Shown here one piece after another: positions 25,462 to 34,298 of a stretch of DNA of 51,570 nt (position 1 is the first letter of the stretch; every line of letters starts with the position of its first letter). Made by a program: the position numbers and the translations under genes. The notes under the pieces were generated by a model that was not told the origin of the DNA, did no database searches, and saw nothing but the letters and a program-made list of their open reading frames with translations. The stretch comes from an uncultured Eubacteriales bacterium. Lineage in GTDB: Bacteria; Bacillota; Clostridia; Lachnospirales; Lachnospiraceae. The stretch is from the NCBI GenBank assembly GCA_900315665.1, contig OMZX01000009.1, positions 1-51,570 of the forward strand. Direction: 5' to 3'.

Positions 25462-26307
25462 TTACTTAATGGCCTTACCATTACGTCTTCTAACGATGAG
25501 TCTGTTAGAATTCTTCTTCTTATTTCTGGTCTTGAGACCAAGAGCAGGCTTGCCCCAAGGTGTGCAAGGACCCGGTCTTCCGACAGGTGCCTTACCTTCT
25601 CCACCGCCGTGCGGATGGTCGTTCGGGTTCATAACGGAACCACGGACGGTCGGACGCCAACCCATATGTCTCTTACGGCCAGCCTTGCCAAGATTGATGA
25701 GGTTGTGATCGCCGTTGCCTACAACACCGATGGTTGCACGGCACTCGATCGGAACCATACGCATCTCACCAGACGGAAGACGAAGTGTTGCATACTTGCC
25801 TTCCTTCGCCATCAGCTGTGCAGCATTACCTGCAGAACGAACGAGGCGAGCGCCTCTGCCCGGAATCAGCTCGATGGCATGTACGTTTGTACCTACCGGA
25901 ACCTTCGAAAGCGGAAGGCAGTTGCCTACCTTAGCCTCAGCCTCGGCACCGCTCATAACCTTCATACCATCTGTAAGGCCATTCGGTGCAAGGATGTAAG
26001 CCTTAGAACCATCAGCATAAACGATCAGAGCGATGTTAGCCGTTCTGTTCGGATCATACTCGATGCCCTTTACGGTACCTACGATACCATCCTTGGTGTT
26101 TCTCTTAAAATCAATGATTCTGTACTTCTGTCTGTTGCCGCCGCCCTGGTGACGAACAGTGATCTTGCCCTGATTGTTTCTGCCGGCGTTCTCCTTGATC
26201 GGAGCGAGGAGGCTCTTTTCCGGAGTCTTCTTCGTGATCTCTGAGAAATCGGAACCGGTCATGTTTCTTCTGGACGCTGTATAAGGTCTGTATGTCTTAA
26301 TACCCAT
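25462..26307 (-). CDS. rplB: 50S ribosomal protein L2
   Basis: L2 is essential for the peptidyl-transferase centre. The 281-residue protein begins [21 protein letters not shown]. It has the OB-fold and SH3-like domains and the C-terminal [14 protein letters not shown] loop; the conserved catalytic-region His is in [12 protein letters not shown]. It lies between rplW and rpsS. The 140-base gap upstream holds interspersed motif copy i. Confidence 0.98.
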   Translation of the reverse strand: MGIKTYRPYTASRRNMTGSDFSEITKKTPEKSLLAPIKENAGRNNQGKITVRHQGGGNRQKYRIIDFKRNTKDGIVGTVKGIEYDPNRTANIALIVYADGSKAYILAPNGLTDGMKVMSGAEAEAKVGNCLPLSKVPVGTNVHAIELIPGRGARLVRSAGNAAQLMAKEGKYATLRLPSGEMRMVPIECRATIGVVGNGDHNLINLGKAGRKRHMGWRPTVRGSVMNPNDHPHGGGEGKAPVGRPGPCTPWGKPALGLKTRNKKKNSNRLIVRRRNGKAIK

Positions 26308-26356
26308 GACTTTTCTCTCCTATTAGTTGGCTGTGTATAATTGAGAATTTATCACA

Positions 26357-26400
26357 CAGCGGTTCTTGTCCGCCAATGCCTACATCAGGCATCTCCGCGG
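26357..26400. repeat. 16-bp interspersed motif copy i, between rplW and rplB
   Basis: CCAATGCCTACATCAG at 26373-26388 is identical to the consensus. Here the motif itself takes part in a small hairpin, ATGCC (26376-26380) with GGCAT (26388-26392). A GCGG/CCGC pairing frames it. Confidence 0.75.
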
Positions 26401-26447
26401 AATTTCTATGAGAGCCTAAGCTCTCAAGAGAAGTGACTCGCTACGAA

Positions 26448-26747
26448 TTAAAGTCCCTTGAAGATCTCGATCTCCTTGGAATCCTCTGTCAGTGTAACGA
26501 TGGCCTTCTTCGTCTTGGCAGTTGTGCCGACTACCATGCCTCTTCTCTTCTTCTTGCCGTCAGCATTCATCGTGTTGACAGCCTTTACCTTCGTACCCTC
26601 GAACATCTTCTCAACAGCTTCCTTAACCTGAGACTTCGTCGCTGTCGGAGCTACAAGGAAGGTATACTTCTTCTCATCCATCTGACTCATGGACTTCTCA
26701 GTGATCACCGGCTTCAGGATCACATCATAATATCTAATGTCAGCCAT
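26448..26747 (-). CDS. rplW: 50S ribosomal protein L23
   Basis: L23 is the docking site for trigger factor and SRP at the tunnel exit. The 99-residue protein has the motif [25 protein letters not shown] and the central [30 protein letters not shown]. Its ATG overlaps the rplD stop (TAATG), so translation is coupled. Confidence 0.97.
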   Translation of the reverse strand: MADIRYYDVILKPVITEKSMSQMDEKKYTFLVAPTATKSQVKEAVEKMFEGTKVKAVNTMNADGKKKRRGMVVGTTAKTKKAIVTLTEDSKEIEIFKGL

Positions 26748-27367
26748 TATGCGTATACCTCCTCAATCTTCTGGATCGCTGCCTTGGAAGCAACAACCGT
26801 CTGGTACTTGAGAACGTCGTAAACATTCAGCTCGTTAACCTGTGCGGTCTTTACATCCGGGATGTTTCTAGCCGAAAGAACGGTGTTCTTATCATTGGAA
26901 TCAAGAAGTACAAATGCCTTCTCAAGCTTAAATGCATCGAGCATAGCCTGGAAGTTCTTCGTCTTGATCTCGTCGAACTTAATGTCGTCGATCACGATGA
27001 GCTTGTTCTCCTGAACAGCGTTTGTAAGGGCAGCCTTGAGAGCGGCTCTCTTCTCCTTCTTGTTCATCGTGGTGGTGTAATCACGTGGTACCGGTGCGAA
27101 TACTACTCCGCCGCCTCTCCACTGCGGTGCTCTGATGGAGCCCTGTCTTGCATGACCGGTTCCCTTCTGCTTCCAAGGCTTTCTGCCGCCTCCTGAAACT
27201 TCTGAACGGGTTAATGCTTTCTGTGTGCCCTGACGCTTGTTGGCAAGCTGGGCAACAACTGCGAGGTGAAGAAGGTGCTCATTGACCTTTGCGCCGAAAA
27301 CGGAATCAGAAAGATCCATCTTGCCGACTTCCTTACCCTGCATATCAAATACTGATACGTTAGCCAT
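26747..27367 (-). CDS. rplD: 50S ribosomal protein L4
   Basis: L4 is a structural tunnel protein and, in E. coli, the autogenous regulator of the S10 operon. The 206-residue product has the extended loop [39 protein letters not shown], whose tip reaches the tunnel. It lies between rplC and rplW. Whether the long leader upstream of rpsJ is its target is not shown. Confidence 0.97.
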   Translation of the reverse strand: MANVSVFDMQGKEVGKMDLSDSVFGAKVNEHLLHLAVVAQLANKRQGTQKALTRSEVSGGGRKPWKQKGTGHARQGSIRAPQWRGGGVVFAPVPRDYTTTMNKKEKRAALKAALTNAVQENKLIVIDDIKFDEIKTKNFQAMLDAFKLEKAFVLLDSNDKNTVLSARNIPDVKTAQVNELNVYDVLKYQTVVASKAAIQKIEEVYA

Positions 27368-27392
27368 TTATATGTTCCTCCTTTCTTCCGTC

Positions 27393-28022
27393 TCAGGCCT
27401 TAACAGCCTCTTTAACAGTGATCAGTGCCTTCTTCGGTCCCGGTACTGCACCCTTTACAAGGATGAGGTTCTTCTCAGCATCAACCTTAACAACGGTAAG
27501 GTTCTGGGTTGTAACCTGTACATGACCCATGTGAGAAGGCATGCCCTTGCCAGGAAGTACTCTGGAAGGTGTAGCGCTGGTACCGTTTGAGCCCTGATGA
27601 CGGTGGAACTTGGAACCATGGCCCATCGGTCCTCTGGACTGACCGTATTTTCTGATTGCGGACTCAAAGCCCTTACCCTTTGAAATAGCGGTAACATCAA
27701 TCTTGTCACCTACTGCAAAGATATCTGCCTTGATTTCGTCTGCTACCTTGTAATCCTCAGCGTTCTCGAGTCTGAACTCCTTGATGTATCTCTTTACAGA
27801 AACACCAGCCTTGTCGAACTGACCCTTGCGCGGCTTGTTTACAAGCTTCTCGCGGATGTCGCCGAAGCCTACCTGAACTGCACTGTAACCGTCGTTCTCA
27901 ACTGTCTTTACCTGTGTTACTACACAAGGACCAGCCTGAAGTACAGTTACTGGAATGAGCACGCCCTGGTCGTCCCAGATCTGTGTCATACCTACTTTTG
28001 TCGCTAAAATAGCTTTCTTCAT
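27393..28022 (-). CDS. rplC: 50S ribosomal protein L3
   Basis: L3 helps form the 50S core near the peptidyl-transferase centre. The 209-residue protein begins [18 protein letters not shown] and has the central [32 protein letters not shown] tip region conserved in all bacteria. It lies between rpsJ and rplD. Confidence 0.98.
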   Translation of the reverse strand: MKKAILATKVGMTQIWDDQGVLIPVTVLQAGPCVVTQVKTVENDGYSAVQVGFGDIREKLVNKPRKGQFDKAGVSVKRYIKEFRLENAEDYKVADEIKADIFAVGDKIDVTAISKGKGFESAIRKYGQSRGPMGHGSKFHRHQGSNGTSATPSRVLPGKGMPSHMGHVQVTTQNLTVVKVDAEKNLILVKGAVPGPKKALITVKEAVKA

Positions 28023-28072
28023 TTGTTCTCCTTTCTACAGCGGAGCCGGTTGCCCGGTTCATTCTAGAATCA

Positions 28073-28390
28073 TTACTTGGTCTTCATCTTGATGTCGACA
28101 TAAACACCAGCCGGCATCTCCAGTCTCTGGAGTGCATCCATGGTCTTCTGGTTCGGGCTGATGACATCAATCAGTCTCTTGTGGGTTCTCTGCTCGAACT
28201 GCTCACGGGAATCCTTGTACTTATGCACGGCACGGAGGATGGTAACTACTTCCTTCTTCGTAGGAAGTGGAACCGGTCCGGATACCTGGGATCCTGTCTT
28301 CTTGCAGTTCTCCACAATCTTGGCTGCGGACTCATCAACGAGCTGATGATCGTAAGCCTTCAGTGTGATTCTCATAACTTGACTTGCCAT
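28073..28390 (-). CDS. rpsJ: 30S ribosomal protein S10
   Basis: S10 is part of the 30S head and also the NusE transcription antitermination factor. The 105-residue protein has the motifs [37 protein letters not shown] and [16 protein letters not shown]. It is the first gene of the S10 operon and is preceded by a leader of about 265 nt. The usual upstream genes rpsL, rpsG, fusA and tuf are not adjacent here. Confidence 0.98.
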   Translation of the reverse strand: MASQVMRITLKAYDHQLVDESAAKIVENCKKTGSQVSGPVPLPTKKEVVTILRAVHKYKDSREQFEQRTHKRLIDVISPNQKTMDALQRLEMPAGVYVDIKMKTK

Positions 28391-28840
28391 AAAAAAAGTC
28401 GCCTCCTATCGGTGATTTGACGATAAGTCGGTGACTGTACACGTAACCGTGCGTGTCGGGAATCCTCTGCGCACAAAATCCATCTGCTGTTCAATGGATC
28501 TTAATTGTAGTACAGTGACCTGCCGTCAGTTTCTAAAACTCGACATTCGCTCCATGAAGTTCTCCTGCAAAGCTTATACTTCGTTGCCGGTCGTGCCGGG
28601 GCTTGGCTTTCGCGTTACAGGTAATCTTTCATTTCATCGCTATCATGTCACAGCGTTATCTAAGATAGCACATGGGGCGGCGCGATGCAAGGGGTTTCGG
28701 CGATTTTTTGTACTTGGTTTCGTACAATGCTTATGGCGAGGGATCATCTCGGCGTCGCTGGGTTACACCCAGCGGTGCGTGTCATACTATAGCACCGGGA
28801 GGCGCGGTTTGCAAGGGTTTTCTTTATTGTCTATGCGGAC
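28391..28840 (-). promoter_or_regulatory. S10 operon promoter and long untranslated leader
   Basis: The best promoter on the minus strand is TTGCAT (28685-28690), 17 bases, TATCTT (28662-28667), about 270 bases upstream of rpsJ. The leader is GC-rich and structured but I could not match it to a known S10/L4 leader fold. Further upstream a perfect GCTGGGT-GTA-ACCCAGC hairpin lies near 28756-28772. No gene was found in this 450-base stretch. Confidence 0.6.
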
Positions 28841-29112
28841 GGCGGGATGGGCGGAGAATCGGGGCAGCGGGCAGAGGGGCACCCTAGCTCACGGCTCGAA
28901 GGTCTAATCGCTATCCAGCCACCCCAAGCTGGGTCGGCCCGATTCAGGAAAAATCCTTGAAGGGATTTTTCCTTCAACGGGCCTAAAAAATCGGGCCTTG
29001 TGGGCGCCGATTTTTTACCCTGCTTGTGCTGGCTGGCTAGCGAAGACCTTCGGCTTTATTGTTCGTACGGGTGCCCCTCTGCCCGCTGCCCCGATTCTCC
29101 GCCCATCTCGCC
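28841..29112. repeat. Large palindromic element C (reverse)
   Basis: The arms 28841-28884 and 29069-29112 are 44-bp inverted repeats with a single difference, ending in GGGGCACCC and GGGTGCCCC. The core carries AGGAAAAATCC/GGATTTTTCCT then AAAAAATCGG/CCGATTTTTT, the reverse order of element A. It lies between the terminator of the second wall-binding gene and the S10 promoter. Confidence 0.9.
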
Positions 29113-29135
29113 TGTTGTGTGCTTTTCTTTACATC

Positions 29136-29173
29136 AAAAAAGGAGGGGTCGTGCTTTCGCACGACTGCCTCCT
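29136..29173 (-). terminator. Terminator of the second wall-binding protein gene
   Basis: On the minus strand GGAGG, GTCGTGC, loop GAAA, GCACGAC and CTCC form a stem followed by TTTTTT, 23 bases after the stop codon. Confidence 0.85.
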
Positions 29174-29195
29174 CTAGGTGTGTGTTCTTACTATA

Positions 29196-30446
29196 TTAAT
29201 AAATGTCTTCGTCTACTTCTGGGGCTTCCGGTGTTTCCGGTGTTAATGCCTCGAGGGAGCCGTCGATGTTTGCCTTCAAGGTGCCGTCGGAGTTTGTCGA
29301 AACTTTGTTGCCGTCCTTGTCGGTGAGGCGGGTCTTGTTCTTCATGATCTCACCGGAGGAGTTGATAACGTAGGTGTTGCCGCCTACGGTGCAGGTCATG
29401 TATCTTGCAGAGGTTTCCGCTTTCTGGAGCTTGCCACAGTAGTAGAGGCAGCCGTCGCGGACGCCGGTGTAACCCTGGCCGTTTGACTGAGCATAGAAGG
29501 TGATCTTGTCGCCGGACTGGTTCAGGGTCATGCGGCCGGTCTTGACGGAGCATTCGGTTTTTGCGGTGCCGCAGTAGTAGTAATATAGGTTGCCGCCTGT
29601 GGTGGTGGCGCCGATCTGCATGCCGTATACCGGGTTGCCTTTAGCATTAAAGAGGTATTTCTTGCCGCCAATGGCTTTTACTAGGTTGTAGGAGCTGGTG
29701 CCTGTAACCGGATAGCCGTTTGCCTGGAAGTAGAAGTATTCTACGTTGCCGGTTGCGAGTTCTGTGCTGTTATCTTTCTCCTGCGGGCCTACGGTAGTGT
29801 ACCAGGTGTTGTTCAACTGCTGGCCGAGTTTGAAGTTGGTGTCGGTCGCGGTTGCGAAGTACATGTAGCCGGCGAGCTCCGGGATTGTGTCGGTAACTTT
29901 TGTCCAGCCTACCTGCATGACGCCGTTTTCGTCGAAGCCGTATTTGACGCCGTTTATGTTCTGCACCTTTACATTCTGGCTTGAGGTTGCAGCGGTGCGC
30001 TGGGCTGTTGACGGGTTAAAGTAGAACCAGACGGCTTCGCCGGCGGTGTAGTCTTCATCATTTTCGTATTCTGATACGAGGTCGTCCGGGATGGTGAGCT
30101 GGCGCCAGCCTTTGACTGCTGCGCCGCTTGTGCCGCAGTAATATTTGTTATCATCAACCCAGCCGGTCTGCATCACGCCTTCTGAATCGAAGTAATATTT
30201 GTAGCCGCTGATGGTCTGCCAGCCATCGGTTTTCAGGGAGCCGTCATTGGTTGCATAGTACCAGATTGTGTTGCCGTTATCTTCTGCTTTGATCCAGGTG
30301 TTTTTGGCGATGGAGCCGTCGTCCTGCTGGTATACCTGCTTGCCGCTTGTGGTGTAGGTCCAGCCAGCTGCAAGTGCTGTTCCTCCGAAGAGCATCGTCA
30401 TAAGCCCTGCTGTCGTGAGGAGCTTACACATTTCTTTTTTCATCAT
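29196..30446 (-). CDS. Secreted protein built of cell-wall-binding (CW_binding_1-type) repeats
   Basis: The 416-residue protein has a signal peptide (MMKKEMCK, hydrophobic core, cleavage near GTALAAG at about 27). Almost all the remainder is aromatic-Gly repeats such as TDGWQTISGYKYYFDSEGVMQTGWVDDNKYYCG, comparable to choline- or teichoic-acid-binding repeats of clostridial surface proteins. A Pro/Glu-rich tail (about 400-416) ends it. There is no enzymatic domain. An A start at 30446 follows GGAGG. It lies just upstream of the S10 operon in transcription order, with its own promoter and terminator. Confidence 0.87.
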   Translation of the reverse strand: MMKKEMCKLLTTAGLMTMLFGGTALAAGWTYTTSGKQVYQQDDGSIAKNTWIKAEDNGNTIWYYATNDGSLKTDGWQTISGYKYYFDSEGVMQTGWVDDNKYYCGTSGAAVKGWRQLTIPDDLVSEYENDEDYTAGEAVWFYFNPSTAQRTAATSSQNVKVQNINGVKYGFDENGVMQVGWTKVTDTIPELAGYMYFATATDTNFKLGQQLNNTWYTTVGPQEKDNSTELATGNVEYFYFQANGYPVTGTSSYNLVKAIGGKKYLFNAKGNPVYGMQIGATTTGGNLYYYYCGTAKTECSVKTGRMTLNQSGDKITFYAQSNGQGYTGVRDGCLYYCGKLQKAETSARYMTCTVGGNTYVINSSGEIMKNKTRLTDKDGNKVSTNSDGTLKANIDGSLEALTPETPEAPEVDEDIY

Positions 30447-30493
30447 AGCTTCATTCCTCCGCTATTCTGACATTTACGTTATCTTTACTATAA

Positions 30494-30522
30494 ATGATAC
30501 GCATTTAATCGTATAAAAGCAA
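30494..30522 (-). promoter_or_regulatory. Promoter of the second wall-binding protein gene
   Basis: On the minus strand TTGCTT and TATCAT are separated by 17 bases. The start codon follows about 45 bases later. Confidence 0.5.
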
Positions 30523-30564
30523 TGTATATTCCTTTAACAATTCTGGCAGAAAATTACGGTTTTC

Positions 30565-31572
30565 TTACGTCTCGGTAGATTTTTGCCATCTTCCGCTGCA
30601 GCCGCAGGGGAGGGCCAGGCCGGTTTGGGTTACGGGGAGGCCTACTTCGTCGGATGTGACGTGGCCGCCGAACTTGCTCTGGATTTCGGTGGCGAGCATG
30701 TAGGTCATGACGGCGGGCTGGAGTCCGGTCGTGTAGGAGTTGATCAGGAAGAGGAAGCTGTTTTTGTCGAGGAGGCCGGACGAGAGCTTGATGAGGTCGT
30801 AGACGGCGTCTTCGATTTTCCAGATTTCTCCTTTCGGGCCGCGGCCGTAGGAGGGCGGATCCATAATGATTACATCATAGTGGTTTCCGCGGCGGATTTC
30901 TCTTTCGACAAATTTGGTGCAGTCGTCGACGAGCCAGCGGATCGGGGCTTCGCGGAGGCCGGAGGCTTCGGCGTTTTCTTTTGCCCATTCGACCATACCT
31001 TTTGAGGCGTCGACGTGGGTAACGCGGGCGCCTGCTGCCGCTGCTGCAAGGGTAGCGCCGCCGGTGTAGGCAAAGAGGTTAAGGACCTTCACGGGTTCTT
31101 CGGAGCCGGCTTCTGCTCTTTTTTTCCATTCACCTAGGATAGCGTCGGAGAACCAGTCCCAGTTGGCGGCCTGCTCGGGGAAGAGGCCGGTGTGCTTAAA
31201 GGCGAAGGGCTTCAGGTGGAAGGTGAGGGTCCTGTCCTTTTCGGGGAGTGTCTCCAGGTTTTTAAAGGTGGGAGCGCCGGCCGCGCGGTAGGTTTCTTCG
31301 GCTGATGAGTTCAGGGTACTGGTGCCGGTGCCGCCTAATGTATAGGAAATTTTCCATTGCTTCGGGAGGTCGTGGAATTCCCATTCGCCGCCGCCTTTGT
31401 CGGAGCGGTGGTAATGGCCGTTTAGTTTTTTCCAGGCTGGGTTTGTCATCGGGGTTTTCCAGATGACCTGGGGGTCCGGGCGGCGCAGGATGTATTTGCC
31501 CCAGCGCTCCAGCTTGTCGCCCGCGGATGTGTCGATGACTTCGTAGTCCTTCCAGTGGTCTGCTATGAACAT
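30565..31572 (-). CDS. Class I SAM-dependent methyltransferase, RlmI-like (COG1092)
   Basis: The 335-residue protein contains a Rossmann methyltransferase domain with motif I VLNLFAYTGGATLAAAAAGA (about 165-185), the acidic loop VTHVDASKGMVEWAKENAEASGL, and the catalytic DPPSYGRGPKGEIW motif. These match the 23S rRNA cytosine-C5 methyltransferase (RlmI-like) family. The N-terminal PUA domain of classical RlmI is missing; an unrelated N-terminal part of about 150 residues takes its place. The exact rRNA target is unknown. GGAGAG precedes the ATG. Confidence 0.83.
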   Translation of the reverse strand: MFIADHWKDYEVIDTSAGDKLERWGKYILRRPDPQVIWKTPMTNPAWKKLNGHYHRSDKGGGEWEFHDLPKQWKISYTLGGTGTSTLNSSAEETYRAAGAPTFKNLETLPEKDRTLTFHLKPFAFKHTGLFPEQAANWDWFSDAILGEWKKRAEAGSEEPVKVLNLFAYTGGATLAAAAAGARVTHVDASKGMVEWAKENAEASGLREAPIRWLVDDCTKFVEREIRRGNHYDVIIMDPPSYGRGPKGEIWKIEDAVYDLIKLSSGLLDKNSFLFLINSYTTGLQPAVMTYMLATEIQSKFGGHVTSDEVGLPVTQTGLALPCGCSGRWQKSTET

Positions 31573-31624
31573 GTTTTCTCTCCTTTTTTGGCTTCGGACA
31601 GGTTCCCTTACGTTTCTACACTTC

Positions 31625-32830
31625 TTATCTTCCTCCTAGTAGCAGGTTGCCTGCTTTCGGACAGAATTTTTTCAAAAATTTTTTGATCCAATATGCTGCG
31701 AAGCAGCAAAATGGTGGCAAGAGGAAGTATATCATGAGGCAGAGCCAGCTTCCGGCCACTATCGTGGCCGGGGCTGTACTGGCAGAAAGTCGGTACAGCA
31801 TGTGAAATATCAGGCGGACGATTGGAAAGTGAATCGTGTATAGTAGGAAGGTGTTTTGCAGGTATGGCTCTGCTGAAGGCAGTTTCTCTCCTGGTAGTAT
31901 TAGGAAGAAACCCAGGGCCAGCAGGGTTCTTTGGGCTACTGCGATGGCGCTTTGGCCGCCTGATGAAAAGAGCCAGGTCACGGTAGCTTCCGGAAGTATG
32001 GCAATCAGGGCGGGGCCGCTGATGTGGGCATTGAAGAAGGAGACGGTCAGGGTGGTGAGCGCTGCGGCTGCAAGAAGCATGATCAAGCCAGCGAGCGGGT
32101 GGTTTTCTTCGAACCAGGTAGTTCTTTTCTTTTCATATTGGATCTCGTCTAATATACTATCGGCTTCTTTTGGGCTGTTCCAGCTTGCTTTTATAAAGGA
32201 AGTATTCGACTGCATTGCGAGGTAGGCGCCTACGCTGTAGTAGAAAAGGGCGTCGGCATTTAGGGCAGGAAAACTATGGCCGGCGGCGAGGTAGGTAAAT
32301 ACGGCAATGAGGAAGATCTTGCCGAACCAGGTTCTTCGGAGCACTAGTGTAAGCATTGGCGCCAGGAAGGTGAGGATGATGAGCTGGTAGATGTACCAGA
32401 ACACGGGGTTATAGGTGTATTGCGCGGCTGCCTCGCTGAGCCCGGATAGGGAAAAGCGGGCGCGGCCGATGAGCACGTATAAAAGGTAGTAGATCGTGTT
32501 CCAGGCGCAGTACGGGATCAGGATTGACCAGAAGCGCTCCTGCCACTTTCTTCGGATATCCGAAAAGCCGTGAAGTGTCCGGTAAAACAGATAGCCGGCC
32601 ATGAGGAAAAATCCAGGCACTGCCGCCTGCGCAAGTCCGTTTGAAAAGAAATCTTCGATCCGATAAGGAAGCAGCGCCACGCCCGAAGCGCCACCCGCCG
32701 CCATCTCCCGGATCCTTTCCTGAAGAATCCCATTAGAAGGCACCAAATTCACCGCATGAATCAGCACAACAAGAAGCGATAATATGAAGTTGTACCAAGT
32801 CACTTTATTTCTAAACTCACTCTCTCCCAT
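31625..32830 (-). CDS. Acyltransferase-3 family membrane protein
   Basis: This 401-residue integral membrane protein has about ten hydrophobic segments. The N-terminal KVTWYNFILSLLVVLIHAVNLV carries the His of the family's R/H-containing first helix. Such proteins O-acetylate or O-acylate polysaccharides or envelope molecules. I place the start at the ATG at 32830 because the longer open frame (to 32884) runs through the prs terminator hairpin. Its substrate is unknown. Confidence 0.75.
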   Translation of the reverse strand: MGESEFRNKVTWYNFILSLLVVLIHAVNLVPSNGILQERIREMAAGGASGVALLPYRIEDFFSNGLAQAAVPGFFLMAGYLFYRTLHGFSDIRRKWQERFWSILIPYCAWNTIYYLLYVLIGRARFSLSGLSEAAAQYTYNPVFWYIYQLIILTFLAPMLTLVLRRTWFGKIFLIAVFTYLAAGHSFPALNADALFYYSVGAYLAMQSNTSFIKASWNSPKEADSILDEIQYEKKRTTWFEENHPLAGLIMLLAAAALTTLTVSFFNAHISGPALIAILPEATVTWLFSSGGQSAIAVAQRTLLALGFFLILPGEKLPSAEPYLQNTFLLYTIHFPIVRLIFHMLYRLSASTAPATIVAGSWLCLMIYFLLPPFCCFAAYWIKKFLKKFCPKAGNLLLGGR

Positions 32831-32846
32831 ATAACTTCCACTGTCT

Positions 32847-32873
32847 AAAAACGGGCTGTCTATGCGACAGCCC
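32847..32873 (-). terminator. Intrinsic terminator of prs
   Basis: On the minus strand GGGCTGTC, loop GCATA, GACAGCCC are followed by GTTTTTAG. It lies immediately after the prs stop codon. Confidence 0.85.
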
Positions 32874-32880
32874 ATTCGTA

Positions 32881-34095
32881 TCACTGCAGGTTCAGCTCCA
32901 GCTGCTGGTTCATCTCCGCCCGGTGTGCCTTGTACGCTGCCACCTTGTCATTGATCTTCTTCGAGGAATCGAGGATCGGCGAGATCGACTCGTCATGGTT
33001 CAGATTATCGATCAGAAGCGCAATGTACTTCGACATATCCACCGAATGATACCATGGCTTCGTAAGAAGCTCCGGCTGCTGGTAGATGAGGTTCGTCGTG
33101 AACACACCATCGAGGATGCCGGCCGCATAGGCCTGATCAAACTTGTTAAAGCCGCTCGTGAAGAGACCAAACGTACAGCAGGCAAATACACGCTTTGCCT
33201 TCCGTTCCTTCAGCTCCTTCGCCGTATCGATCAGCGACTCGCCGGAGGAAATCATATCATCGATGATGAACACATCCTTGCCATCCACGTCGCTGCCGAG
33301 GAACTCATGGGCAACGATCGGATTACGGCCATCGATGACCTGCGTATAATCTCTTCTCTTATAGAACATACCCATATCGAGGCTTAGGATATTTGCATAG
33401 AAGATTGCCCGACTCATACCGCCCTCATCAGGGCTGATGATCATCATGTGATCCTTGTCAATATCGAGATCGGGTACCGTCCGAAGCATTGCTTTAATGA
33501 ACTGGTAGGAGCAGGAGATATTATCGAAGCTGTCCTGCGGGATTGCGTTCATGACGCGCGGGTCATGCGCATCGAAGGTAATAAAGTTGGTCACGCCATA
33601 GCTTTTCAGCTCCTGCAGCATCATCGCGCAGTCGAGGGACTCTCTGCCGGAGCGCTTGTGTTGGCGGGACTCATACATAAACGGCATGATGACATTGATC
33701 CGCTTCGCCTTGCCGGTCGTCGCGGCGATCACACGCTTCAAATCCTGATAATGATCATCCGGTGACATGTGATTGATCTGGCCGAACATCGAATAGGTCA
33801 TCGAGAAATTCATGACATCGACCATAATATAGAGATCGACACCGCGGACGGTCTCCTGCAGTACGGCCTTACCTTCACCGGAGCCAAAGCGCGAGATCTT
33901 GCACTTCACGATGTAATCATCCTTCTGATAGCCGTTGAACGCAATGGTCTCTTTATGCTCGCTTTCACGCTCCCGACGCCATTCGGCGAGGTAGTCATTG
34001 ACTTTTTCACCTAGCGGACGAATGGACGGTAACGGCAAAAGAGCTAGCGGACCAACAGGAATACGTTCAATAAACTCTGACGATGTTTCGGACAT
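32881..34095 (-). CDS. prs: Ribose-phosphate pyrophosphokinase, atypical long form
   Basis: PRPP synthetase makes phosphoribosyl pyrophosphate from ribose-5-phosphate and ATP. The ATG at 34095 (GGAGG upstream) gives 404 residues, about 90 more than the classical enzyme. The catalytic flexible loop is MFYKRRDYTQV, the metal-binding region is FDAHDPRVMNAI where classical enzymes have DLHA-type residues, and the PRPP-binding loop is VFIIDDMISSGESL. The N-terminal approximately 80 residues are divergent. The overall pattern fits a clade of Clostridia PRPP synthetase-like proteins; activity is likely but altered regulation is possible. Confidence 0.85.
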   Translation of the reverse strand: MSETSSEFIERIPVGPLALLPLPSIRPLGEKVNDYLAEWRRERESEHKETIAFNGYQKDDYIVKCKISRFGSGEGKAVLQETVRGVDLYIMVDVMNFSMTYSMFGQINHMSPDDHYQDLKRVIAATTGKAKRINVIMPFMYESRQHKRSGRESLDCAMMLQELKSYGVTNFITFDAHDPRVMNAIPQDSFDNISCSYQFIKAMLRTVPDLDIDKDHMMIISPDEGGMSRAIFYANILSLDMGMFYKRRDYTQVIDGRNPIVAHEFLGSDVDGKDVFIIDDMISSGESLIDTAKELKERKAKRVFACCTFGLFTSGFNKFDQAYAAGILDGVFTTNLIYQQPELLTKPWYHSVDMSKYIALLIDNLNHDESISPILDSSKKINDKVAAYKAHRAEMNQQLELNLQ

Positions 34096-34154
34096 TTCTT
34101 CCTCCTTCGAAAGCGAAGCCAACATGATCTTCAATTTTATAGCAATCAAATCCA

Positions 34155-34190
34155 GGATGCCAATGCCTCCTTCGGGACTTCATACCATCC
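34155..34190. repeat. 16-bp interspersed motif copy j, in the prs leader
   Basis: CCAATGCCTCCTTCGG at 34160-34175 lies between GGATG (34155-34159) and CATCC (34186-34190). Confidence 0.5.
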
Positions 34191-34244
34191 CGGGAGCGCT
34201 CAGACGCCGGCAGACAGACTGCCGGAACGTCACACTTTTAATAT

Positions 34245-34273
34245 TTTATAGCATGAACCGGCGGTGCTGTCAT
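34245..34273 (-). promoter_or_regulatory. Probable promoter of prs
   Basis: On the minus strand ATGACA and TATAAA are separated by 17 bases. The leader of about 140 nt contains a CCGGCAG/CTGCCGG hairpin and motif copy j. Confidence 0.5.
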
Positions 34274-34298
34274 TATAAAATATGCCGGTTTTTTGTTT

